From Zeugodacus cucurbitae (taxonomy: Eukaryota > Arthropoda > Insecta > Diptera > Tephritidae): a stretch of 64,000 nucleotides of DNA. A program made the translations under genes and the position numbers. Positions 9,755 through 21,900 of the stretch are shown one piece after another (the first letter of the stretch is position 1; each line of letters starts with the position of its first letter). The notes under the pieces were generated by a model, which did not search any database, had not been told where the DNA came from, and saw nothing but the letters and a program-made list of their open reading frames with translations. The DNA lies in assembly GCF_028554725.1 (NCBI RefSeq), contig NC_071669.1, positions 6,410,501 through 6,474,500 of the forward strand. The letters run 5' to 3'.

Positions 9755-12700
9755 ATGAACGCTGAGAAAGAGAAGCAAAAAGCCATTGGCGACGATACTT
9801 CAAGGTATATCTTTAATTTAATATAATTTTGTGTGTATATATTTCAATGCCATATTTTACACAATTACAGCATCCATGAAGATTCGCCGACTGCAAGCCA
9901 TATCGTGTCTAATAGTTCAACAAGCAACAATCAACAGGAACACCAGCAGCAACAATCTCTGCATTCGTTACAACACACCCGCACCACCAATCCAGATATG
10001 AAAAGATCTGCTGTGAAAGAACTTATTGAACGCTACTTTTATCAGCTACAGCGCGGTTGTGGTAATCCAAAATGTTCAAATCAAAATTGTGCTTCTAGCG
10101 GGCAGGTTGCGCCAATGAATCCAAATGAAATCGCCGCACGAGCCATACAACTGTTTTCGCAAGACGCAAAACTATGCGATTTCTATAGTCAACCACCGAA
10201 GGTGCCGCGCACCCAAAATGACTCACCGTCGAGGTATTTGAACGCTAATGCGTATATCCTTTTCTGTGTTGTGACAAACTTCTGACAAATTCTTTGCTTT
10301 CTTTGTTTTAGTTCACATTCGACCAGCTCTGCGGCCACAACACCCAGCATTCAAGATTCTGAAATGCTTTCGCCTAACGATAGCAGCACCAGCAGCACAA
10401 GTAGTACTACAAGCACAAGTAGCAGCAGCGGTAACAGCACCATTACCTCCGGTAGTGCCAGTGTACGCAGTCATACCAGTCAACAAAGCAATATGAGTAA
10501 TATTGCACATATTGGTCTTAATAGTGTTGGTGGCGTTGGCGGTGGAGGGGATGCCGATGTGGCTGTTGCCTCCTCATCTGCATCTATCCTAAATACACAC
10601 AATACAAGTGCGGCTGCTGCTGCTGCTGCAGCTGAGATGTGTCAACTGGAAATTCTCTGTAATGCAGCCGAAGCCGCTGAGATGGCTATTGATGATAACG
10701 ATATTACGAAAACACAAACTTCGAATACAACCACAGAGGGTGATATGGATGTGAGTGCGCCAGCGGCGCGTACTGCCTCTGGACCACCAACACCAACATT
10801 TGCAGCAGTACCATACCTCAATGAGGCGCTGATCGATGAACTATTGGATGAAGGCAAAAAGTTCAACACTTACGATCGGCTTTTACACGCCATAAACGAA
10901 GTTTATCCACACATTGAACGGCTCAGTAAGAGTTTTCGTCGGCCCACACTTTGTGCACTGCCCACACAACTGACGTCTAGTGCGACCGCTACAAAACTGC
11001 AGGAATTGCTGGGTAAATCGCCGACAGATCTAAAAAAAGAGGACTTACGTACACTTGAGGGTGAAACTGATAAAGATGAGGATAGTACATGTGTTGCGGC
11101 CGAAGATGAAGTTGCGACGAACAGTGAACAACAACCCGTACCACAAGTGTGTATCGACTGCGATGATGTGCCAATGGAAGAAGATGGTGGCGCAACAGAT
11201 GGATTTACAGCAACAGCAGCCGGTGCAGCGGCTGACAACGAGACGACCTTACAGTCAAGTAGCAATGAAACATTAGTAGACTTGGAGAGTTTGCGACGTG
11301 TTAAGAAGAAATTATTCGCTTTGAATAATACAAGCATTGGTGAGGCGTTGAATAGCAACATAATACTGCTGGCGGAAAGTATACGCTATGGACGTGAAAC
11401 GGACTGGGAAAAAGTGCTACACTGTCTGGTTATTTGCTTTGATATGGCGACAAATAGTAAGTTGAAATTGTTATTTATTATTAATTGTGGGTTTTATATA
11501 TTATAATTTTAGTTTAAAAAAATATTTTTTTTAATATTATATAAATATTATAAATATTTTTTTCAAATTGTTTTTATTTATTTATTTATCTAATATTTTT
11601 TTTTTGTATTTTTACTTTTAATTTTTATTTTTATTTTTTAATTAATTTATTTTTTTTTTCAACTTTTCAACTTTTTTATTTTTTTTATATTTTTTAACTT
11701 TTTTTTATTTTTTTTAATTTTTTTTATTTTTTTAAATTTTGTTAATTTTTTTTTAAAACTATGTTTTTAATTTCTATTTAAAACTTTTTTTTTATTTTTT
11801 TTTAATTTATTTATTTATTTTTTTTTTTCAATTTATTTATTTTATTTTTTTCAACTTTTTTTATTTTTAACTTTTTTTAAATTTTTTTTCAACTTTTTTA
11901 AATTTTTATTTAAAACTATTTTTTTAATTTTTATTTAAAACCATTTTTTTTATTTTTTTTTTAATTTATGAGATTTTTATTTTTTATTATTTTTCTTCCT
12001 CAAATTTTTAATTTTTTTTAAATTTGATTTAAAACTATTTTTTTATTTTTTTTTTATTTATGAGATTTTTATTTTTTATTATTTTTCTTCCTAAAATTTT
12101 TCCTTAATTTTTTTTTTAATTTTTATTTAAAACTATTTTTTTTTATTAATTTTTATTTATGAGATTTTTTTTTTATTTTTCTTCCTCAAAATATTATTTT
12201 TAATTTATCTTTACCCACTAACGTTCTAAATCTATTTTACAGCTTCCAATAGTTTCGCCGATTTGGAATATTTAGAACGTTCGTTGCCGAAGCTCTGTCA
12301 TGCTACACGCATATTACCAGTAGCAGCTCAGGCGCGTTTGGGCCGCATATGGGCGGCGCATTGCAAGGATCAAATGCAATCACTGGTACAGTGTTGTCAA
12401 CAATTGATTACCTTACAGGTAATACTGGACGAAGATACAGTGCAGGAAAATACCGATGTGATTGCGGTAACGCGTGTGCTCAAGGTACAACAACATAAAA
12501 TATGCACTTTTATTCACAAAAAAAAAATAATAAAATGTTTCTCTCTCTCGCAGATTGCTTTCTACGCCAATATCTTAGCCGGCGAGTTGGATACCAGCTC
12601 AATTAATGCTCATAGTCAAACGGCCAACGCTGCCGACGATGATGCATCTTCAAATGCGGATACCACCAACGATGATGATGATATCTTCTTCTATACTCAA

Positions 12701-14463
12701 GTACCTAAACCGCATTATCCAAAATTCGCGGAAGACGAGTTGGAGAAAGAGTTGGGTGTATCGAGTATGGACTGTCGTGTGCCGTTGGTGCCATTTGAGG
12801 AGTTCTACAATGAACCGTTAAGCGATGCCATACAAATGGATCGCGATTATTTATCATATAGAAATATGATTTTATCATTGAATCCCAGTAGTGATGGTAT
12901 GGCGTTATTTTTTGCTTTTGTTTTGTGTTTTTTTAAGTTTATAACGTTTAATTTGTCTTTCAGATTTACATTTTTCCTTTATGCTGTATTCATTCATCTT
13001 AACACCCGCGACAAAAGTGATTGCGCTCTACTATGACAGCCGCATACGCATGTATAGTGAACGCAATTCATCACTGTATTCCTTATTGAATTCATTTTCT
13101 GATGGCAATGAGGTTGGCGCAAGACCAGACTTGAAATTGAAAGTACGACGTGATAATATTATAGACGATGCGCTCATTGGTGTAAGTAAAAGCGATATTT
13201 TGTGGAAAATAAATTAAAAATTTTTCAAAAATAACCTAAAAAATTTTAAACTAAAATTTAAAATAAAAATCTATCCCGCTGTTTAGCTTGAGTTAGTGGC
13301 CATGAGCAATCCAAAAGACTTAAAGAAACAGTTGGTCGTGGAGTTCGTTGGTGAACAGGGTATTGACGAAGGTGGCGTTTCCAAAGAATTTTTCCAGTTG
13401 ATTGTCGAAGAGATCTTCAATCCGGACTATGGCATGTTTGTGCATCAAGAGGATACCAACACTGTGTGGTAAGCAAGTATATCAGTGATAAAGTTAAAAA
13501 AGAATTAAACTTAGGTTAGGTTGTATGGTAATTTAAAAAAAAAAATTCAATTTTTTCTATTTCAGGTTTAATTCAGCACCATTCGAGAATGAGGCTCAAT
13601 TCACGCTGATTGGCATTATATTAGGTTTAGCAATTTACAATAACATCATACTGGCTGTGAATTTCCCCATGGTCGTCTATCGTAAATTAATGGGCGGCAT
13701 TGGTACATTTTACGATTTGAAATATTGGAATCCAACATTGTATAGAAGTCTGAAATCGTTACTCGACTATCAGGAGTCCGATATGGAGGAGGTTTTCATG
13801 CAAACCTTCAAAATTAGTTATAACGACGTGTTTGGTGAGGTTGTCGAACATGAGTTGAAAACGGGTGGTGGTGATATACTGGTGGGTCAACACAATAAGC
13901 AGGAGTTCGTTGATATGTACAGCGATTATTTGCTCAACAAGAGTATTGAACGACAATTTAGGGCTTTCAAGAAAGGTTTCGAAATGGTAACGGATGAGTC
14001 GCCATTGAAATTGCTGTTTCGTCCGGAGGAAATTGAGTTGCTCGTATGCGGTAGTAGGGTGAGTAAAATGCTATTGTTGTAGTCGACAATTGTAATTAAT
14101 ATTTTTTTTTCCAATGCGATGCAGAAATTCGACTTTGTTGAATTGGAAAAATCGACTGAATACGAGGGTGGTTACACAAAGGACTCGCAAGTAATCAAAG
14201 ACTTCTGGAGTGTTGTACACTCTATGCCCGAAGAGTCTAAGCGCAAATTACTCGAATTCACAACTGGCTCAGATCGTGTGCCTGTCGGTGGTCTAAGCCG
14301 CCTGAAGCTACTAATAACACGGCACGGTCCCGACAGCGATCGCCTGCCCACCTCGCATACATGCTTTAATGTCTTATTGCTGCCAGAGTACAGCAATCGA
14401 GAGAAGTTGGAGGAACGTCTGCTGAAGGCGATTAACTACTCCAAAGGTTTTGGCATGTTGTAA
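9755..14463 (+). CDS. Ube3a: UBE3A/E6AP-type HECT E3 ubiquitin ligase
   Basis: CDS is join(9755..9804, 9871..10233, 10312..11456, 12243..12484, 12554..12896, 12964..13181, 13287..13468, 13566..14058, 14125..14463). It is 1124 residues, and all junctions are GT-AG and in phase. Residues ~61-125 form the AZUL zinc finger (ELIERYFYQLQRGCGNPKC and later cysteines) that is diagnostic of UBE3A. A Ser/Thr- and Ala-rich linker follows at about residues 155-260. The C-terminal ~350 residues are a HECT domain. It has VGEQGIDEGGVSKEFFQL and the catalytic Cys at about residue 1092 in PTSHTCFNVLLLPEY, 32 residues from the end. The protein transfers ubiquitin through a Cys thioester to substrates. It is longer than the Drosophila protein, mostly through the low-complexity linker. 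Start: an ATG exon of 16 codons with an in-phase donor; the start is less certain than the rest. Confidence 0.95.
11457..12242 (+). repeat. T-rich simple sequence filling UBE3A intron 3
   Basis: The intron is almost pure poly-T with A. In its last third a unit of about 95 bp beginning TATGAGATTTTTATTTT recurs near 11967, 12059 and 12158, ending each time in CTTCCT. It reads like an expanded polypyrimidine tract on the sense strand ahead of the acceptor at 12242. Sequencing slippage may affect the exact length. Confidence 0.75.
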
Positions 14464-15911
14464 ACTGCTGCTTTCAATTAACAACTAAATATTCCCATAT
14501 CCATGAGTATTGAACGACACGACACCAAATGGAGATATGCTACAGCGTAACGGAAGCGTGAATATATATGTGTGTGTATGAGCAACACAAGCGCAACGAA
14601 TGCTGTTTTAACTAATTCTCGTTTCTATTTTGTTTATTTCTTTTTGAAGCATATGTTTTACAAATAATTGATTTTTTGTGCTCTACGAGTTACTGAAGAC
14701 TTGTCTTTATTTCAAGTATATCTATATATATTTTTTGTTTGTATACACAGCCAACATATGAATACACATATACATACATATATACATAGACATGTAAAAG
14801 ACATTTCTTTAAATGAAGCGAGCAGTGAATTATTAATATACAAAATCTTGTAGCTTCCTTACAAATGCGCGCTGGTAGAAAAAAGCGTTAATAATTTAAT
14901 TTTTTCGCTATCAAAAAAAACGCATATTTTTACTTGCAAGTTAAATAATATATAAACTTAAAGAATTCAATATATTTTTTTTTCATAATTTTCTCAATGC
15001 AACATTGAGTACAGCTGATAAGAAACATAAATAATTTTATATACATAATAATAATTTTAATAAAAACAACACGAGTGCCACCCAAAACAATTCACTCACT
15101 ACGACATGAGTCGTAACATAACAAGAAACCACATACATTTATTTTCGTTTGTATATGTATATATATAAAAGAAAGTTATTTTTTAAATCGACAGCTTTTG
15201 AATTTTATTTAAAAATTTCTTTTCTAGAAAACTGAAAAATTGATATGCAAATATAAATAAATGCTAATATATGCGTATACAACAATAGATGTGTGCTTAA
15301 TGGAAGGGAAAAAATGTTAAAGCGGTCTTTAATTATAGTACCGTTTATATATATAACGGTTATAGTTTTTACAAAAAACTATTTTTACTGTTCCAAATTT
15401 TAAGGTTAGTATCAAGAACCTTTTCTCACTGTGTATTTTCGCTCAGTAACCACCATCCGGCAACACCGCCTTTACAGCTGTTATCGCAGCTGTGTTGTAT
15501 ACCTTTCAAATATCGCCCTGTGCAACAAAACCAATTGAAATACTTGTTTATTCTTATCGCTTGGGTACTGTTTATGTTGGAGCATTCAATTTGCAGCGGA
15601 GAGGAGCTCCCCATTGGATTTTTGCGCTCATTTGTTTAGTTGATTTCGTTAAAATTTAGCTAGCGCTGTTGATTTTTGTGCGTACAACTTGTGTCGCTGA
15701 TCGTCTTAAAGTGAGCTTGTTGCTGCTTGTCGTAGCAGACGTAAAGAAGTGCTCGAGTGTGTTGGTCGTGCTGTTGAAGTATATCCCATCGCTCTGTACA
15801 ATAGTACATGTTAATCATTAAGTGTGCACTGTTAATATTAGTAAATCCGAATGTGTTTCAAAGTGTGAAAAGTAATTGAAATATACATAGTGTTAACATT
15901 TACACAGAAAT
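14464..15911 (+). other. UBE3A 3' UTR and Plod upstream region
   Basis: Just after the ligase stop comes A+T-rich DNA with AATAAA candidates near 15059 and 15256, plausible poly(A) signals. From about 15420 the composition becomes more balanced up to the Plod ATG at 15912. This suggests the Plod promoter and 5' UTR lie at roughly 15.4-15.9 kb. No TATA box is evident. Confidence 0.45.
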
Positions 15912-18900
15912 ATGCAGTTATTAAAACAAGTGGTGTTTAACCAAACGTTACTTTTGTGGCTTGGACTCTGGTCCTGTTGCACTTGGGCGTCAACAAATGC
16001 TGCGACAACGGATGCGAGCAATGAAGCGGCAATCGAGGAAGGAGGTGAGTAATGCATTTATACATATGTGATCTTGTATTTCAATATTTTAGCTAGAAAT
16101 ATGGCAGATACTCGTATGTGAATATATGAAGCGTACAAGTATAATCATAAATTCTACACAATTTGGAATGAGATCACTTTGCCATTTCTATTCTAATTCC
16201 TTTTCCCCCTTACACATTGAATCCGTTGCATTGACTATGCTGTGTATGCAGTATTTCCACCAGCACAATCAGTCTTTGATTGCTTATGCAGTAATGCAAG
16301 CGCTCAACAAATATAATGCATCCTGTTCATTGGTGTTACTGTTCAAAAGCCTTATTTGTGTACATATATAGTAGATATTAGCTCTGCTTGTATTTTATTT
16401 AGCTTTTTATTATTGTTACAATCTCATATGCATGTATCTATGTGCTGCACATTGCTTTTTTGTTTATCTTTGCAACTGGAACGCTTTTTCTAACTACATG
16501 TTTGAGTATATATGTACATATGTATATATTTTGCGGTTAGTTGATCTCTTTCTTGGATATTTTCTCATTTAAAAACAAACTTTACATTCTTGTGAGCATT
16601 CATGCCGGCATTTAGTGAGAAAAATCAACAATTTGTAATACTAATTTTATAAATTTATATAATAGCTAGTACATATATTGTATACAGTGTGATATGCTCT
16701 ATTATAAATAAATTTATTTTATTTTTTTTAATTCTTTATTAAAAATTGCTCAACACCTGAAGTGATATTCTTCTTTAAGTTACATATATTAAAATTGTAA
16801 AGTAAGTTGTATTAGTGATTACTTTTCCATATTTCTAATTCAAAATTATTTGTCAAATACATATTTTAAAATTATATTCTTTATATATGTACATATAATA
16901 GTATGTATTGATATATACATACATATATTAAATCTTTCATTGAATTTTCTGGAAGCCGTCAAGATAGAGTAGTTCTTACGTCTCAGCGAAAGAGTCCACT
17001 ATGTATATATTCATTATATTAAAGTATAGATAGCCTTTGTTATACAAATTTTTTGTAAAACTTTTAATCACAATCACAAACATAATAGTAAGAGTAGAAT
17101 TAAACGGTCCGGTTTGATGTGTTTTGGTTACCGTAATAAAATCTTCTATATAATGTATTAGTATATGCATACATATGTATTAAAAATTATGATTTATATT
17201 ATTTATATAGCCTGACTGTGCTTCACACATTTGCTTTACAAAAGCATTATTTTCATATACAAACATACATTCATATGTGCCTAAATTTGCGCATAAGTTC
17301 CAGTAAAAATCTCTTGCGCTATTTTCGCAAACCTAAACACACAATGAATATGAGCGACACATTTTAATTGGCATCAATAAAGACAAAATTGTGCTGTACA
17401 CACTCAACAAAATATATTTGCTAAAATTTCGATTGATTTTTTTTTTTGTTTTTTTTATTCGAAAAAATTTTTAAACTCATATATTTATTTTAAACGTTTT
17501 TGTTCGAATATTTTTTCTAACTTATTTAATTTACTTATTTTTAATATTCTTTTTTTACAGTAATATTTTAAATGTACTAAAGATATAGTTTTGATTTTAG
17601 TCATATGCATTCGAGTAAACCAATTGTTGCACTTCATTAACCGGAAACGGAAGTACATTATCATTTTTGTTTTAGGGAAGATCTAAATGTAATTTGTCAT
17701 GCTTCTCTCCTATTTTTTTTTATATTTTTGTTAGGACTACCGAAAATCCATTACAGCTTCTTTCAAACCTGAGAAAACTTTTGAATATGAAACTTACCTT
17801 TGCTAGTTGCAGGATCGTTTCGAAAAAGTTTATATTCACTATTTCTTATACTACTGTTATTTATACTTTAGAGCACCTCTGATTTTCTTTTACATACACA
17901 ACAGTCCATCGTTACCTCCTTCTGCAATGAATTCAAATTGCTGTAAATTTCAAATAAATTATTTAACAAATTTATTTACAATTAAAAAAATATGAATATG
18001 CATATTCATTCGTTTCAAGAACATTTCATTTCATTTTAATGTACAAGCTTTCTAACTGTAAAAAATACAGTTAACATTTATATTGTCTGCATCGCCTTGA
18101 AGCAGAAGTGTAATAAAATATCTACAAAATGTCTAAATGTACAGCGCTGACAAGCCTTTGTGCATTACTCAGTAGAACCCGGCTAATATTACTTATTTAT
18201 GTTTTTTTTTTTTTTATTATTTTTCTGTTTTTCAGCGAAACACATCAAAGTATTTACCGTGGCGACAGAACGCACCGATGGATATTTGCGGTACTTGCGT
18301 TCAGCAAAGCGTGTCTATGACATTGAGGTGAGTGGAGAACACTAAAAACAAGATAAAAAATAAAATTTATGTCGAAAAAAATTAATTTTATATAAAAAAA
18401 ATAAAAATTATGATCAAAATTTGAAATAATAAGAATTAAGAAATTTCATAAAAATATAAAATAAAAAAAATTAACAATTTTTTCGAAAAATATGAATTAA
18501 TAAAAAATAAAAATTCTGAATTAATAAAAATATGATAAAATTTGATTTAATAAAAATCATTATATAAAATATGAATTAATAAAAATTAAGAAAAAATATA
18601 ATAAGAATATGAATTAATAAAAAATATAAATTATGTCGAGAAATATGAATTAATAAAAAATAAAAACTCAGTCCAAAAATATGAATTAAAAAAATCTAAA
18701 AATTCTGAATTAATCAAAAAAATGAATTAATAAAAGATTATAATTTTTTTTTAATAAAAAGCTATACAATTTTATACAACTAGTTCTTACATAATAAACA
18801 AATATGAATTACATTAGCTATCTAACATCGAAAAAACTGGAACATCGATCGATGGCATCGAAAGTGTTTTAAATATAGTTAACAACCGGTTTGCGCTAGA

Positions 18901-21900
18901 ACTAAAACAACAATCCTGCATTGCATAAAGAACAGCCTGTTTTCCAGCTATTATTTTACTATTTATGCATTTAACATTTCAAATTTATGACTACAATAGT
19001 TTATTTGACAGCAAACATCGGTAACGATAGTTATCTCAGTGCTATCATCAAAACATTGCGAAATCAAAAAAAAAAAAAAAATAGAATAATGAAAAAGCGA
19101 AAATATATAAAAATAAATGTATATTATATACCGATCTACACGACTGTGACTCTTAAAAGCTAATTTGTACCAAAAACCGTTTCAATCTTAATGGCTATAA
19201 CAAGTTTTTCAACGTCTTTTTTGTTGTTTGCCGTTTTTTGTTGTTGTATTTTTTGCGAAAAAATCCTAGCGCTAAATGCAGTGATTTTTAATAGCAAAAC
19301 AAATAGTAATTAAAAATTTAAATGAAGACATTAGTCGATTACCATTTAGAATTAGTGCACTAAGTGGATTGGTGCACTGCTCAGATATACATTAGATTAG
19401 ATAAGTCGATGGCTTTATGGCACTTTGGTGAGAAAATATTGTACGCAAATTATAGTTGTGAGATTATATAAATGACAGTTGCGGTAGCATTAGCTTATTG
19501 ATTTTTATCAGCGAGCTGCTGCCGGACATGGAAACAGGAATACTCGTATGTAACGGGTGATTTTTTTGAGGTTAGGATTTTCATGCATTAGTATTTGACA
19601 GATCACGTGGGATTTCAGACATGGTGTCAAAGAGAAAGATGCTCAGTATGCTTTGACATTTCATCATGAATAGACTTACTAACGAGCAACGCTTGCAAAT
19701 CATTGAATTTTATTACCAAAATCAGTGTTCGGTTCGAAATGTGAAATCCGCTTTTTTATCGACAAATTTTGTTCAGCGATGAGGCTCATTTCTGGTTGAA
19801 TGGCTACGTAAATAAGCAAAATTGCCGCATTTGGGGTGAAGAGCAACCAGAAGCCGTTCAAGAACTGCCCATGCATCCCGAAAAATGCACTGTTTGGTGT
19901 GGTTTGTACGCTGGTGGAATCATTGGACCGTATTTTTTCAAAGATGCTGTTGGACGCAACGTTACGGTGAATGGCGATCGCTATCGTTCGATGCTAACAA
20001 ACTTTTTGTTGCCAAAAATGGAAGAACTGAACTTGGTTGACATGTGGTTTCAACAAGATGGCGCTACATGCCACACAGCTCGCGATTCTATGGCCATTTT
20101 GAGGGAAAACTTCGGAGAACAATTCATCTCAAGAAATGGACCCGTAAGTTGGCCACCAAGATCATGCGATTTAACGCCTTTAGACTATTTTTTGTGGGGC
20201 TACGTCAAGTCTAAAGTCTACAGAAATAAGCCAGCAACTATTCCAGCTTTGGAAGACAACATTTCCGAAGAAATTCGGGCTATTCCGGCCGAAATGCTCG
20301 AAAAAGTTGCCCAAAATTGGACTTTCCGAATGGACCACCTAAGACGCAGCCGCGGTCAACATTTAAATGAAATTATCTTCAAAAAGTAAATGTCATGAAC
20401 CAATCTAACGTTTCAAATAAAGAACCGATGAGATTTTGCAAATTTTATGCGTTTTTTTTTTTTAAAAAGTTATCAAGCTCTTAAAAAATCACCCTTTAGA
20501 TGAATGTATGTATGAAAGTGAAGCGATTGATATGCTGGAAATAATATATACATAAAACGTATAACAAGTCATCACAGCCATATGGTTTTATTGGTTGTTT
20601 TGATTTTCAGAAAATATATTGACAAATAGTTAAATTTATTTTTAGTTTTTTATTAAAAAAATAATCAAGTTCTTATATATTTTCTTTAATGGGTATAAAT
20701 ATCTTCATAAACACCCTATATTTTTATTTTAAATTTTGATTCTAAGCTAAAAATGTTATTAATTTATAATAATTTAGACTGTTGTTCAGAGATTTCATCC
20801 AATCGATGAATACAGAATTTTTGGTATTTTTTTTTTACTTTTTATTTGTAATTTAAAAAGAAAATTAATTTTTTTCATATATTCTTGGAAATTCAAGTAT
20901 TTCAGGAAACAATATTACATTTGAAATATGTAGTATAAAGAATTTTATTTAAACGATGAATATTCGTATGTACGATATTTTAAACGAATTTGTGTTGCTT
21001 TTTAGAATTTTTATGTTATTTCACCAAGAAAAAGTAATTGCACCATAAATACTGATCGAAAAAAATTTCGTCGAATCGATGTATTCAATATTATTATTTA
21101 TTATTAACGCATTTTTCAGAAAATTGTAATTTATTCGTGCGTAAATACCTATTTGGAGTAGTTTGTATTTTCATCGAATCGATGAATATATTATACTACA
21201 AAGAAATTTCTTTAAATCGATGAACTTTCATATCAACGATATTTTTATTGAATATGTCTTGTTTCTTGTATTTGATATGATATTTCCCTAAGTAGAAGTT
21301 ATTCCAGCATGAATTCAGTTCGAAAAAAATTTCATCGAATCGATGTATTCATTACTATTGTTTATTATTAACAAATTTTTTGAAGAATTTTAATTTATTC
21401 GTGCGTAAATACCTATTTAAAGTAGTTTGTAAACCTTTCATTAAATCGATGAATGTGTTATATTAAAAAGAAATTTCTTTAAATCTATGTACTTTCATAT
21501 ATAGAAATAATTGCAGCATAAATACTTTTCGAAAAAAAATCTTCGAAGCGATGTATTTGTTCATTATTATTATTTATTATTTAATTATTTATAATTTTTT
21601 CGTGCATAAAAACCTATGTATATCCAGTAGTTGAAAACATTTCATTAAATCGATGAATGATTTATATTATACGATATTGTACACTATTAAGAAGAAAAAA
21701 TTTCATTAAACAGATGATTATGTTTGATATTCTAAAGAATATGTTGTTTTCTATAATATTTCTATAAAATTCTATTTTATCTATTCTATTTCTATACAAA
21801 GAAAAGTAATCTGGTAAAAATTTAGCGTATAAATAAATTTCGTCGAATCGATGTATTCATTATTATTCAATTTTTTTTTTTTGGAAAACTCTAATTTCTT

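Noticed and set aside
10313..11361. Several minus-strand ORFs opposite UBE3A exon 3
   Set aside because: They mirror the Ser/Thr/Ala codon repeats of the real exon and have no family resemblance.
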